Positions 44,956 to 58,731 are shown, counted from the first letter of the stretch. The stretch is 64,000 nucleotides of DNA from Petrosia ficiformis (GCA_947044365.1 OX345649.1:3364633-3428632); one strand, 5' to 3'. The notes: generated from the sequence alone by a model not told the origin. Made by a program: numbers and translations.

Positions 44956-46750
44956 ATAACCACATTAAAGAATATACGCCTGTGAGAAGAAAGGTATAAA
45001 ACAGTAAACCATTGCTGGCTACCTTAGATTGGTGGCCCTTAGGGTTTGGTTCATGAGACTATTTTCTTCTCACATACAACTTGTTTACAACGAAGTTAGA
45101 CAAAAATCAAATCCCAGAAAAAGGACTTCAGCCACCATCTGACAAGCCTTTTTGTACTCTACAGCATAGTGTATTTACCATAATTAAACATGGTTTTCAA
45201 ATGACTTAGTTCTAGACCCCTCTCTGCCCCTTGGGAGGAGGGGCTAGCACACTACACTATATTGAAAAGTTTTATGGATGATTTGAAGTGTGCTGGTACT
45301 TTGTTTGAAGTTCCAATGCTGCTGGAAATAGACAGGACACAGACACACTGAACATTACAGTAACACTCTGCTCCGCCTATGCTGGCGAGGGTTAATAATT
45401 GTTATATCTTTGGAAACTCTGACTACATGGATTCATTTTCCAGATATAATGTTGCCAATAAAATATATTGTTAATGGGATACAGCAACTACTGTTTTTGA
45501 AATTTAGAACATAAACTGTGAAGCCCGTGCATCAGATTCATAATCTCATACTTTACAGATATTATACAAACCCTAGCTTAATAGAATGCTATATCCATCA
45601 TCTATTAAATATAATAAATGCTATCCTTAATGGACAGCATGGAATCATTTTCTCTCAGAGATTGAGGAGTGTTTCAATCAGCATAGTTCTATAATCTTTG
45701 ACTTTTGATAAATGATCTGTATATCCTTACAACAAATAGAATTGGATGAATATAACAGATGGAGAATCATTTCATTTTCCATTTCTTACAGGTATACAGT
45801 TCTCATAAATTAGTGGTAGTATTTTCATCAGTTAAACTCTTTCTGACTTGATACTATCCACACTTATCTACATGGAAACATATGGAGCAGATTCGTAATC
45901 CATTGTCAGATATACAAAAGTTAGTCTAGAGTAAATAATAGAAGAGCGAGTATCCATACACTGTATTACTATAAACACTATCTATAAAGTAATGTAATCT
46001 GCATTTGAGAAAGATGTAGTGGTGAGTGATACAAGTAATTTTCATTTTAATATGATACCAAGTAGTTTGGGAATCATTATCAATGGTATCAATCAAGTAT
46101 GATACCAATACTTGATCATTCAAGGTAGTACTAGGGAGTGGGCGGATGCGACTCCAATCACTTTCAAAATAGAATATTATATAATATGACTCTAACCTGG
46201 TCTAATAGCAACCTTCATATCTTCTGATCAGCTTTATATTGTCCTGTAATTGAAGAAATATGGTTAAAATCGCCATTTTTGCAATCGCAATAAGTACAAA
46301 ACCACGAAAGCCACGCCCACCAATCATGGCGTGCACCAAGTACAATGTATTTTGAGAAAACAAATAGAGCCGTTTTCTGAAAATTCATTTTACTTTTATA
46401 CTTACAAGAGGCTGAAGAAAGCTGAATTCTGTAGCTTTTCACTGAAACCATAAAATCTACCTTTCTAGACACTATCAAACTCCAATCTTTCTCAGAGAGC
46501 AACTACAGTTACCCTGCCAGGGTTTCCCGCCTACCGCCCCCTCCACCACCCGAAGGGTGTGTTTAGCTTTGTTTCTAAAATAAACTATCAGTCAAAACAT
46601 TTAGGCCCAATAATTATACCCCCGGGTGGGTGTGGCTTCTAAAAGATACAGAATTGAACCAGATTGTATGCAGCAAGAAGCTGGCAAGACTAGAAAGCTA
46701 TTGGAGTTCCAACTACCCCCCCCTCTAGTACAACCTCAAATAATGCATGT
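44956..46750. other. Intergenic DNA with scattered repeat fragments
   Basis: No gene supported. 'ctccgcctatgctggcgagg' followed by gttaat (about 45,370-45,395) recurs near 18,830. 'tgataccaatacttgatcat' (about 46,100) recurs in the tandem array at 47.1-47.3 kb. The minus-strand frame at 46,215-46,502 has no recognisable domain. Confidence 0.5.
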
Positions 46751-46959
46751 GGTTAGATAAACGCCATATTTTATACAAATTCCGTTAAAAAATATGGAAG
46801 CACTATGAAACTTTATCACTTAAATGGGTGTGGCAGATAGATATTTAAATAGTAGTAGTAATGTATAATACAATATGTATTGATATAATTAATGAAATAT
46901 TGATAAATGGGCAATGTAGCAAATTTTACACCTTGACAGTGCCATGGGCCACCCAAAGG

Positions 46960-47415
46960 GGTCCCTACAGATTTTTAATTGATATTCATTAAGACTTGTG
47001 GACACAAATGGCTTATCAAAACATAGCTGATCAATCATCCATGTAGTTTCATGACTATTACTATAATGAAGCATTATATTAAACTAACAACATCAATCAA
47101 TCAAGTATGATACCAATACTTGATCATTCAAATGATTTTTAATTAATATTCATTAAGACTTGTAGACACAAATGGCTTATCAAAACATAGCTGATCAATC
47201 ATCCATGTAGTTTCATGACTATTACTATAATGAAGCACTATATTAAACTAACAACATCAATCAATCAAGTATGATACCAATACTTGATCATTCAAATAAT
47301 TTTTAATTAATATTCATTAAGACTTGTAGACACAAATGGCTTTATCAAAACATAGCTGATCAATCATCCATGTAGTTTCATGACCATTACTATAATGAAG
47401 CATTATATTAAAACT
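46960..47415. repeat. 164-bp tandem repeat, about 2.8 copies
   Basis: The block 'aagacttgt' followed by 'gacacaaatggctt' and 'atcaaaacatagctgatcaa' starts at 46,991, 47,155 and 47,319, giving a period of 164. Each unit carries the inverted motif caagtat-gatacca-atacttg. Copies differ at only a few bases. Confidence 0.85.
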
Positions 47416-48239
47416 AAATACAATTAAGGTAGTAGTTGGTACAACATCGAGCACTGTCCAAGCAATCCTGCCATATGCATGTTGATTGCACATCAATTAA
47501 ATATGGCCACATTCTTTCACTTCACATGCTTGCTCCACTGCAACCAAATATAACAGGTTAACCTGCAAAACATTGATATTTCTTTTGAAAATTACAATGA
47601 GACAGCCATTCTTCATGCTTTATCAAAATTCTAAGTATTTTTCTGAAAATATTAAGCTGCAATAATATTACACAATTGTGTATATTGTATACACATCTTT
47701 CACTTCACAGGTTGTATCTTATTAGTATATGAAGTTCTTAAACTTTAAAATATATTGTATTACTATTGTTACCATGCTTTATTATAATTATGGTATATAA
47801 TTTGTATATCAAGCAATCCACATCAAGATCAAAAGAAACTACTACTTGTTCATATCACATATGATAACAAACAAATCAACATTGCTTTTACCCCAGGGAG
47901 GATATTATACATTGACACTCATGTGATCAAATGAGTCATTAATGCTTTACACTTCCACTAGAACATGTAGAGGAAAGACTTTCAAGTATAGATACTAATG
48001 GAGGTCAAAAACAATAGTAATGTATTATCAGTACTGAATTTATTTTTCTTACTTGCAGATAATTATAATGTTCATCATAAGTGCCATATTTTGCAGATGT
48101 ATGATATGTTTTCTTGTAAGGTGTTGTGGTTGAAGTGTTTGCATCAATCTAACGTTTCTAATCCTGTAACAAATCCATTTATAATTTATTTTATTACAAA
48201 AATGCTCTCAAGTGTCACATATAAAAATAGTACATGACA

Positions 48240-48650
48240 CTTACCATTTGTTAGAAATACTATATATTAATTACTAATATTCAATTACAAAATGTAGACA
48301 CTAATGCAGAAAAGTATTTTAATTGAAAATACTGCTAACGTTTCTATAATTCCAGTAGTATGTACATGGGACTAATTAAGTGGAATACATATTGCATTTC
48401 CATCCTATAATGTTAGCTTACATAGTATAGCAACATTTTTCATACACTAACTACTTTTCTGCATTAGTGTCTACACTTATATTTGAATATTATAGTAGCT
48501 AATAGTATTTCTAACAAATGAGTTTAAAAGTGTCACGTATAAAAATAGTATATGATACTTGAAGCTACTATAATATTCAAATACAAATGTAGACACTAAC
48601 GCAGAAAAGTATTTTAATTGAAAATACTGTCACTATAAGCTAACATTATA
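48240..48650. repeat. Foldback MITE cluster, 'agtgtctaca' family
   Basis: Inverted pairs of 'gtagacactaatgcagaaaa' and 'ttttctgcattagtgtctac' enclose 'taacaaatg' and 'agtgtcac' motifs. Related copies are at 49,310-49,500, 51,780-52,080, 53,740-54,060, 54,090-54,345, 56,640-56,770 and 57,777-58,045. Confidence 0.65.
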
Positions 48651-49953
48651 TCTTTTAATATTTGCATAAATGAAATTCACTGTACGTAAAAATTAATGGA
48701 TTATTTTAACCTTCATTTGGTTACATGAGCTTCAATACTATATTAATAATATGTTCCTGAGACAATTACTGATTTCTTTTCTTGCTGGGTATAATATTTA
48801 TAGGTAGTAATTTATTTCTTTTGATATTGATTTATATTGACTAGTAGTATATGTCATAATAAAGAATTGAAATCCCATATAATAGTAATTTAGGTACAAT
48901 GATGTGATATTATAATCAGACATCCATGATCATTTCAGATGTCAAATATATTTTATTGGACATCCAATATATCAGATGTCGAATCATCAAATAAATATCC
49001 AATGTAATATCAGATCATAGACATGGGTATTGGAATTTATGAACCTGGCCTTTGATGCACCCACTATTGCTTTATGTTCAACTCTCTGTTAATTATTACA
49101 CATGAATAATTAATAAGCAAAAGATTTTGCTGCATAACACATGAATTCTTTCCCCTGGTACCACTAAAAATGACTAAATCTCTGGATACACCTACGTATC
49201 AGATGTGAGATATAATACATTATGTATATTGGATGTCCAATATCATCAAGTCAGTTATAATATTATATATCAATATTATATCAGATGTTACCTTACATAG
49301 TAGCAGCATTTTTCATGTACAAACTACTTTTCTGCATTAGTGTCTAGACTGGTAATTATAGTAATTAATAGTATTTTTTATTAACAAATCCATTTATATT
49401 TTATTACAAAAATGCTCTCAAGTGTCACATATAAAAATAGTACATGACACTTACCATTTGTTAGAAATACTATATATTAGTTACTAATATTCAATTACCA
49501 AACTTATAACAGTAATTTATAGTATTATTAGGTACAATGGATAAGTACAAATTCATGTACATACTATTTGCCTCGAAATGAGCAAGTAACATCTATTGTT
49601 TTTGAGAATTGGAATGATAATAATACACCACAGGTTATACCTACCATGTAAGTATGATTTGGTTATTATTACATACCAGTAGTTATATACTCTAATTGCA
49701 TACTTATATACAGGCTCTTAATTGCAGATCATTTCCAATAATTATAATCATAGTTATTTACACAATACAATACGTTTTATAATTATCACAATGCATTATA
49801 CATATTTATTTATATATAATATTTTTTAAATTATTATATATTATATTATGTAATATATATACCATGGCTTCGAGGGATATATGGCGAATATAAGACCCGA
49901 GCACCGAGATATTGGTCCGAGCCAAAGCCACATCCACATCAAACGGTTGCCAT

Positions 49954-49989
49954 GGTAGCATACTATATATATATATATAGTATGCTACC
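49954..49989. repeat. 36-bp perfect palindrome around (TA)n
   Basis: ggtagcatac, then an alternating TA core, then gtatgctacc. It abuts the left end of the 49,988-50,393 element. Confidence 0.8.
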
Positions 49990-50393
49990 GGCTCTGCGAA
50001 AACCAGTCTTACAGATCAAAATATAATTTGGAGATATGATCGAAAATAGACAGTTCTGATCATGAATTATTCAGGTTCACTGTTTTATTACATAAAAGCT
50101 TCACAAATGTCTTACCTGTCTTCTGATACCTTAAGCAAGTCTTAGAGACTTCTCTGTGCTTTGCTAGCCAGTGCTAAATAAATTGCTAATCATTAATTTT
50201 AATGGTTAAAAAATTGTGTTTTTCTCCAAATGAAGTATTTGTGACTAGAATGGTTTAATTTCTTGTAGCTTTGTCTCTTACATGATTGGGATGTATAATA
50301 TATCATTCTAGAGCTAATTTAATGCTCTATTCGGGCAAGACAAAAAAAAAATTTGAAATCTTGATCTATAAGACTGTTTTTCGCAGAGCCGGC
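49988..50393. mobile_element. About 400-bp non-autonomous DNA element with TIRs, copy 1
   Basis: The left end ccggctctgcgaaaaccagt is inverted at the right end as 'tgtttttcgcagagccgg', and the pairing continues about 15 bases further (cttacagatcaa against ttgatctataag). The interior has no ORF. A second copy is at 52,908-53,295. Confidence 0.8.
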
Positions 50394-51277
50394 CACATAT
50401 ATATTATATATATATATATATTATATATATATACATAATTATATGTATAAAATTATAAGATACATTATAATAATTAATTTTAATAAGGAATAATTATAAA
50501 ATTGCAATTAATTTAAACTTTGGGTACTGTCTCCGTCTTCTAGACACCTTACTCCTACTGAAAATATTAATGCTGTTAATGAAACAGAACTGTCATTCTC
50601 TGTTCCAGGTATTGATTCATTGGATAGCATCCAACTACAAAATGGTCTACTTCAACAAATTATTGTACTGAATTGACTAATGTTTTGCCATGGGATGGAT
50701 GGTATTATTATCTGGCTTTACAATTTTTGGTAACATATTCTGTTTGTGGAAGTGTTAACGTTGCTGTAAGCTTATAGTATATATCTTCTATGTATATTAG
50801 CTATATGTAAATAATAATTATGTGTAATGCATTGTGATAATTACGAACTTATCTATTTTGTGTATATAGCTATAATTATAATTATTTTAAAATGATCTAC
50901 AATTAAGAGCCTGTATATAAGTATGCAATTAGAGTATATAACTACTGATTTATTATAATAACCAATTCATATACTTACATGGTAGGTATAACCTGTAGTA
51001 TATTATCATTCCAATTCAAAAAACAATAGATGTTACTTGCTTATTTTGAGGGAAATATTATGTACATGAATTTTCACTAGTACAAATATCACATCCATTG
51101 TATCTAATTATAATTACTGTATAAGGGATTTCCATTCTTTATTACGGCATATACCAGTCAATATAAATCAATATCAAAAGAAATAAATTACTACTTGTAA
51201 ACATTACACCTAGCAAGAAAAGAAATCAGTAAATGATTGATATAGTCTCAGGAGCATATTATTAAAATAATATTATA

Positions 51278-51394
51278 GTATTGAAACACATGTAACCAAA
51301 TGAGGGTTAAATAACCATTAATTTTTACAGTGCATTCACTGTAAAAATTAATGGGTTACTTTAACTTTCATTTGGTTACATGAGTTTCAATACT
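51278..51394. repeat. Central palindrome of the composite repeat region
   Basis: Arms of about 55 bases with a 4-base loop. Left 'acatgtaaccaaatgagg' to 'ccattaatttttacagtg'; right 'cactgtaaaaattaatgg' to 'catttggttacatgagt'. The centre is at about 51,334.5. A few mismatches in the outer half. Confidence 0.75.
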
Positions 51395-51449
51395 AATTTA
51401 ATGAATTTATTCCTTTTGATATTGATTCATATTGACTGGTAGTGTATTC

Positions 51450-52100
51450 CATAGTAAAGAATGAAAAATCCCATATAACAGTAATAATCAGACATCCATT
51501 ATCATTTCAGACATCAAATATAATTTAGATTGGACATCCAATATCATATCAAATGTCGACTATCAAACATCCAATGTGATATCAAATCATAGACATGAGT
51601 ATTAATGATCAAAACATTTTACCGCACACATTATACGTGGATTCTTTGCCATGGTAACACTAAATCTCTGGATACACCTATGTATCAGATGTGAGATATA
51701 ATACATTATGTATATATATTGGATGTCCAATATCATCAAGTCAGTTATAATATTATATATCAATATTATACCAGATGTTAGCTTACATAGTAGCTGCATT
51801 TTTCATGTACAAACTACTTTTCTGCATTAGTGTCTACATGAGGAATTTGAATTTTATAGTAACTAATAGTATTTTTATTAACAAATCCATTTATATTTTA
51901 TTACAAAAATGCTTTCACGTGTCACGTATAAAATAGTACATGACACTTGAAGAGTGTCATTTGTTAGAAATACTATATATTAGTTACTAATACAAATGTG
52001 GACACTAATGCAGAAAAGTAGTTTAATTGTATATAATATGAAAATACTGCCACTATAAGCTAACATTATATCCTAATATAAATTTAGTTTAGGAAGATAT
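51450..52100. repeat. Composite repeat unit: 'gacatccaat' block plus foldback
   Basis: The segment from 'gaaaaatcccatataacagt' through repeated 'gacatccaatatcat' motifs to the foldback starting 'atgttagcttacatagtag' is a copy of 48,860-49,500, 53,310-54,060 and 57,350-58,045. No coding capacity. Confidence 0.65.
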
Positions 52101-52319
52101 AATGTTAGCTTAAAGCGGTAGTATTTTCAATTGGCTACATGAGTTTCAATTCTATATTAATAATATACTGCTGAGATAATTACTGATTTCTTTTCTGCTG
52201 GGTATAATGTTTACAAGTAGAAATTTATTTCTTTTAAAATTGATTTATATTGACTAGTATATAAAGTATATGCCATCATAAAGAATGGAAAGTTCCTTAT
52301 AACAGTAATTTATAGTATT

Positions 52320-52620
52320 ATTAGGTACAATGGATAAGTACAAATTCATGTACATACTATTTGCCTCGAAATGAGCAAGTAACATCTATTGTTTTTGAGA
52401 ATTGGAATGATAATAATACACCACAAGTTATACCTACCATGTAAGTATGATTTGGTTAATATAACATACCAGTAGTTATACACTCTAATTGCATACTTAT
52501 ATACAGGCTATTAATTGCAGATCATTTTAAAATCATTTCCAATAATTATAATCATAGTTATTTACACAATACAATAGGTTTATAATTATCAGAATGCATT
52601 ATACATATTTATTTAGCTAT
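52320..52620. repeat. Repeat block shared with 49.53-49.80 kb
   Basis: 'ggtacaatggataagtacaa', 'tgcctcgaaatgagcaagta' and 'acctaccatgtaagtatga' occur in the same order at 49,530-49,800, and inverted at 50,870-51,110. AT-rich and non-coding. Confidence 0.75.
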
Positions 52621-52907
52621 TATACATATTTACTATAAGCTTACATTAACACTTCCACAAATAGAATATGTTGCCAAAAATTAGATGATAACACCGTCCA
52701 TGCCACGGCAAAAAATTAGTAGCATAACTATGTTTGTTCTTGTATTGATAATTATGTTAGTTGAGTACATCTAGACAAGAAATTTCAATTACAATAATTA
52801 TAACTGTTATGCTGATCATATAATAATTCATTTTATAAATTATATATAATATTTTAAAAATTATTATATATTATATTATATTAATTATATACACTATATA
52901 TATGCGA

Positions 52908-53295
52908 CCAGCTCTGCAAAAACCAGTCTTATGGATCAAATATAATTTGGAGATATGATCGAAAATATTCAGGTAATCCCTGTTTTATTACATAAAAGTT
53001 TCGCAAATGTCTTACCTGTCTTCTGATACCTTTAGCAAGTCTTAGAGACTTCTCTGTGCTTTGCTAGCCAGTGCTAAATAAATTGTTAATCATTAATTTT
53101 AATGGTTAAAAAATTGTGTTTTCTCCATTGAAGTATTTGTGACTAGAATGGTTTAATTGCTCGTTGTAGCTTTGTCTTTTACATGATTGGGATGTATAAT
53201 ATATCATTCTAGAGCTAATTTAATGCTCTACTCAGGCAAGACAAAAAATCAATTTTGAAATCTTGATCCATAAGACTGGTTTTCGCAGAGCCGGC
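52908..53295. mobile_element. Non-autonomous DNA element with TIRs, copy 2
   Basis: Close copy of 49,988-50,393: 'ccagctctgcaaaaaccagt' at the left, 'actggttttcgcagagccgg' at the right, with the same interior 'gctttgctagccagtgctaa'. Small deletions distinguish the copies. Confidence 0.8.
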
Positions 53296-54959
53296 CACTA
53301 TTATATAAAGTATACGACAGAATAAAGAATGAAAATCCATATAACAGTAATTTAGGTACAATGATGTGACATTATAATTAGACATCCATTATCATTTCAG
53401 ATGTTTGATATAATATATCAGACATCCAATATCATATCAGAAGTCTAATCATATAATATTTGAAACATCCAATGTGATATCATATTATAGGCACAGATAT
53501 TGGAAACTATTGCTCAACTCTCTGTTAATTAATACACCATGAATAATTAATGATCAAAATATTTTGCCACACACATTATACGTGAATTCTTTGCCCTGGT
53601 ACCACTAAAAATGACTAAATCTCCGCATATACTTATATATTATGTATCAGATGTGAGATATAATACATTATATATATTGGATGTCCAATATCATCAAGTC
53701 AGTTATAATATTATATATCAATATTATATCAGATGTTAGCTTACATAGTAGCAGCATTTTTCATGTACAAACTACTTTTCTGCATTAGTGTCTACATGAG
53801 GAATTTGAATTTTATAGTAACTAATAGTATTTTTATTAACAAATCCATTTATATTTTATTACAAAAATGCTTTCAAGTGTCACGTATAAAATAGTACATG
53901 ACACTTGAAGAGTGTCATTTGTTAGAAATACTATATATTAGTTACTAATACAAATGTGGACACTAATGCAGAAAAGTAGTTTAATTGTATATAATATGAA
54001 AATGCCACTATAAGCTAACATTATATCTCCTAATATAAATTTAGTTTATGAAATATAATGTTAGCTTAAAGCAGTAGTATTTCAATTAAAATACTTTTCT
54101 GCATTAGTGTCTCTACATTCGTATTCGTAGTAACTAATAGTATTTCTAACGAATGATACAAGTGTCATATATTATTTATGTACGTGACACTTGAAAGATG
54201 TTTCTGTAATAAACTATAAACTATGAATATCATTTGTTAGAAATACTATAATTGGTTACTATAATACTCAAATACAAATGTAGACACTAATGCAGAAAAT
54301 TAGTTTGTACATGAAAAATGCTGCTACTATGTAAGCTAACATTATAATTATCTTTGTAAGGAATGGAAATGACTCAGTCAATATGTTTTCCACTTAATTA
54401 GTCCTGTGTACATACTACTGGATGTTATAGAAATATTGCATTGATACAAACACTTCAACCACATCAACCTTACAAAAAAATCTACATCTGCAAAATATGG
54501 CACTTATGATATTACATTATCTGAAAATGAATTCAGTACTGATCTATTGTTTTTGACCAATGACCTCCATTAGTATCTATACTTGAATGTCTTTCCCTTA
54601 CATGTTTTAGTGGAAGTGTAAAGCACTAATGACTCATATACAATCATTTGATCACATGAGATTCAATGTATAATATCCTCCTTGGGGCAAAAAAAAATGT
54701 TGATTTGTTTTCTTTTTATGGTGATATGTACAAGTAGTAGTTTCTTTTGATCTTGATTGGTATTGACTGGTATACAAATTATATAATAGATAGTAACAAA
54801 AGCAATACAATAGTTTAAAAATTCCAGATCAACTTGTGATGTGAAGGATGTGTAATATACCCAATTGTGTAATGTAGCTTAATATTTTCAAAAAAATACT
54901 TTGAATTCTGATAAAGCATGAAGAATAGCTGTTTCGTTGTAATTTTCAATTGTTTCTCC

Positions 54960-55350
54960 TATGTATATTATCTCATTTTGAAGTTATCAACAACATCTGC
55001 TTTATATGGTAGTAGGGTGTATGTATATTGGTATATGTACATTCCTGACTGCATAATTAGTGATAACTAATTGTTTTTACTATAACTAATAATTTGAAAC
55101 AAATCATTTCTTCCTATGCATATTATCTCATTTTGAAGTTATGAATAACAGCCTCCTTATATGGTAGTAGGGTGTATATTGGTATGTACGTTCCTGACTG
55201 CATGATTAGTGATAACAATTGTTTTTACTATAACCAATAATTTGAAACAAATCGTTACTATGCATATTATCTCATTTTGAAGTTATCAATAACAGCCTCT
55301 TTATATGGTAGTAGGGTGTATAATGGTATATGCATTTATGACTGTAGTCA
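54960..55350. repeat. About 150-bp tandem repeat, three copies
   Basis: 'tctcattttgaagttat' starts at 54,971, 55,126 and 55,270. Each unit continues with 'atatggtagtagggtgta' and 'cctgactgcat', or a close variant. Non-coding. Confidence 0.8.
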
Positions 55351-56974
55351 TAACATTCTTTTTTAACCTACAGCATTATAACCAGACAAAATGCTAATTA
55401 TCCTCGTATTTCATGTTTCTAACTATATATTGGAAATGTAAGTGCAACTGAGGTAACAACTGGTCTGTTAAAATAACAAATTCATTTTTACAGTGTGTTA
55501 TGCAGATTACTCTGTTATAATTGTTTGCACTTATAGTTGCACTTATAACGTAACATATCTATGTGGTTTCATGACTATTATTAATGAAGCACTACATTGA
55601 AACTAAACATGACTGAGGTAGTGGCTGCTACAGCATCAGCAATGTCCAACTATGACAGTTGCACATCAAATAAATATGGCACATCCTCGTGAATAATCTT
55701 TGGCCACACAATTCACATGCTTGCTCAAGACATACCACTCCATTTGTGTCCACAAGTTTTCTAAAAGTATTGTAATAATGAATATTAATTAATCTGTAGG
55801 GACTCCCTTGGGCGGCCCATGGCACTGTCTAAGTGTAAAGATTAGCTTTGCTACATTGCCCATTCATGGTCATTGATGCACTGAAAAGCCAATATTATAA
55901 TTATCATTATCAAATTTCATTAATCATATCAATACATACTGTATTACTGTATTACACATTACTACTACTATTCAAGCAGATATTATATTACAAGTACAAA
56001 TTTCATGTGATATACAAAATTCTTTTCACACTAGTCAATATAGATCAAGACTTAATTACTTCAGAACAACTATTTGATGGGAAATAAAAATAAGTTACAC
56101 GTTAACATGTCGTTGTAACTTATGTGATCATCAGCTAAAATCAATTAATTTTACTAATGGATGTAAACAACATTTGTCTAGAATTATTCCCACTCAACGC
56201 ATGACAAACATTTTATCTCTAATGGATGGAAAATGAATATTTGTATGGTCCATACATTTCCAAGTCACCTATTTAAACAATATAAATAGAGGTGTAGACA
56301 CTAATAACACTCAGGTAATAATAATATTTAGTTATTAGATGTTCTAAACTAATGAGATATATATAGAAGGAAGTGTACCTAACTCCATGTATTGAAGGCT
56401 AACCCCACCTCCCATAAAACATCATCTTTCTAATGCTAGGAAAAACTGATACCAAAATATTGATATCACTGATACTAGCCCCATTCTTTCAGGTATCAAT
56501 ACTTCAAAAAATTCCATTTAGTCTACCACACCTGTATTTTAGTCTGACACACCCATTCAACAATAAACTTTCATACCGCTTCCACATTTTTAACTGAATT
56601 TGTATAAAATTTGACATTTATTACAAAAACATTATACAAATATTCTCTAAAGTGTCACGTATAAAAATAGTATATGACACTTGAAGCTACTATAATATTC
56701 AAATAAAAATGTAGACACTAACGAAGAAAAGTATTTTAATTGAAAATACTGCCACTGTAAGATAACATTATATCTTCACATAAATGAAATTCACTGTACG
56801 TAAAAATTAATGGATTATTTTAACCTTCATTTGGTTACATGAGTTTCATTACTATATTAATAATATGTTCCTGAGACAATTACTGATTTCTTTTCTTGCT
56901 GGGTAAAATGTTTACAAGTAGTAATTTATTTCTTTTGATATTGATTTATATTGACTAGTTCAATAATAAACAAG

Positions 56975-57355
56975 AGTAGAGAAAAAAACATCCCTATATT
57001 TGCTTTGTGATGACTATGTATTAAGCATTGCTGATGGCACTAGTGTCTCTACCTTTCTGTGTACTCCTGGGGCCTGAAGACGTAAGTGTAAGCCTAATTG
57101 CAGTCTAAATACACAGATGTCGGATGAACTGACTGAGGTACTCCTTCAAGGTTCTAAATGATGACTTCCTCGTGTCTGAAACTCAACAACTTATCATACT
57201 TACTTGTTAAAGATTCTTGCTTAATATCTATACTGTTTCTCTGCTGTATACAACAGTTATTAGCAGTTTTACATCCTTTCTGAATCTTCCTGGCTGGTCT
57301 GTAGCTCAAACGCGAGTTCTTTTACGCGCCACGCCCATTAATTGACCGAGCCATA
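56975..57355 (+). repeat. Dispersed repeat, copy 3
   Basis: Same family and orientation as 41,505-41,890: 'attgctgatggcactagtgt', 'gtactccttcaaggttctaa', 'cagttattagcagttttaca', ending 'cacgcccattaattgaccga' plus gcc. It interrupts the surrounding composite repeat. Confidence 0.75.
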
Positions 57356-57776
57356 AAAATGGAAAATCTCATATAACAGTAATTTAGGTACAATGATGTG
57401 GTATTATAATCAGACATCTACTGTCATTTCAGATGTTGAATATAATTTATTGGACATCCAATATCATATCATGTCGAATCATCAAACATCCAATGTGATA
57501 TCAGATCATAGACATGGGTATTGGAATTTATGAACCTGGCTTTTGATGCACCCACCATTACTTTAAGTTTAACTCTCATACGTGATGAATAATTAATGAG
57601 CAAAATGTTTTGCCGCACACATTATACATGATTTCTTTGCCCTAGTACCACTAAAAATCACAAAATCTCTGCATACACTTATATATAAGATGTGAGATAT
57701 ATATATAATAGATTATATTGGATGTTCCAATATCATCAAGTCAGTTATAATATATATCAAATATCCAATATTATAT

Positions 57777-58045
57777 CAGATGTTAGCTTACATAGTAGTA
57801 GCATTTTTCATGTACAAACTACTTTTCACATTAGTGTCTACACTCGAATTTGAATATTATAGTAACTAATAGTAAATGAGTTTATTACACAAATATGCAC
57901 TCAAGTGTCATGTATGAAAATAGTATGTGACACTTGAAGAGTATCATTTGTTAGAAATACTATTAGTTACTATAATATTCAAATACAAAATGTAGACACT
58001 AACGCAGAAAAGTATTTTAATTGAAAATACTGTCACTATAAGCTA
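57777..58045. mobile_element. Foldback MITE with atgttagctta ends
   Basis: Begins atgttagcttacatagtag and ends ctataagctaacat. Inside, 'cattagtgtctaca', 'aatattatagtaacta' and 'aagtgtcatgtat' are each inverted on the other side of a centre near 57,920. The best preserved single copy of the family. Confidence 0.7.
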
Positions 58046-58581
58046 ACATTATATCTTCTAATATTTGCATAAACGAAATTCATTGTACGTAAAAATTAAT
58101 GGATTATTTTAACCTTCATTTGGTTACATGAGTTTCAATACTATATTAATAATATGTTCCTGTGACAATTACTAATTTCTTTTCTTGCTGGTTAATTGGT
58201 TCATTGGTTATACACATGATACACCCTATTTATAATAATTTGACCAACAATGTAAGAGAAACCATGCAGTTGGTATTCTTTTGTGGTTTGTTGTGTACGC
58301 AGTAAACTAACAACACTACACAAGTACATATAGCTTGTTTGTGTTTTGCTTATGGTACGACAGTGAAGGTGTATACCATCCTAATCTTGTTTCTGTGCTT
58401 CTTCACTTGATACCCCTGCATACTTTCATTTTTTTAAATGTTTATTGTTGTTATTAGAGGTATGGTTTAGATATTACGGTGGCTCCACCAATCCTACAAT
58501 CACACAATGTCATTCTATACAACTCAACATTATATGTATTCCTTCCTGCACATCCCAACCACAAATGTCTATATTTATCAT

Positions 58582-58587
58582 TTTATT
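58582..58587 (-). promoter_or_regulatory. Poly(A) signal of the GABA-B-like gene
   Basis: AATAAA on the minus strand about 145 bases after the stop. The same signal is preserved in the decayed copy at 965-970. Confidence 0.55.
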
Positions 58588-58731
58588 AATAGAAAGACTT
58601 AAAAATACACATTTTGTATAAAAAAAAACACAGAATCATAGTAATAATTATGTATTTGTTATAATGTTTTTTTCTAAAGTAATATCTTACAGTAATATTA
58701 GCATAAAGTAATGTTAGCTATTTAGTAGAAT

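Larger units (their letters stand above)
46750..58200. repeat. Mirror-symmetric composite of nested repeats
   Basis: Blocks in the left half recur inverted in the right half around about 51,334. The 46,770-46,990 stretch (including 'tgccatgggccacccaaagg') faces 55,760-56,630 ('ggcggcccatggcactgtc'). 47,820-48,150 (including 'atcaagatcaaaagaaacta') faces 54,430-54,760. 49,540-49,780 faces 50,870-51,110. Within it, MITE-like units recur in both orientations. Very AT-rich, no gene. The symmetry is broken by insertions and deletions, so this may be one large foldback element or several nested insertions. Confidence 0.55.

Noticed and set aside
46215..46502. A 95-residue minus-strand gene.
   Set aside because: No domain, no splice context and no signal of coding bias; it lies in repeat-rich intergenic DNA.
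46960..47415. A CRISPR-like array.
   Set aside because: The units are 164-bp direct tandem repeats without short repeats and unique spacers, in a eukaryotic genome.
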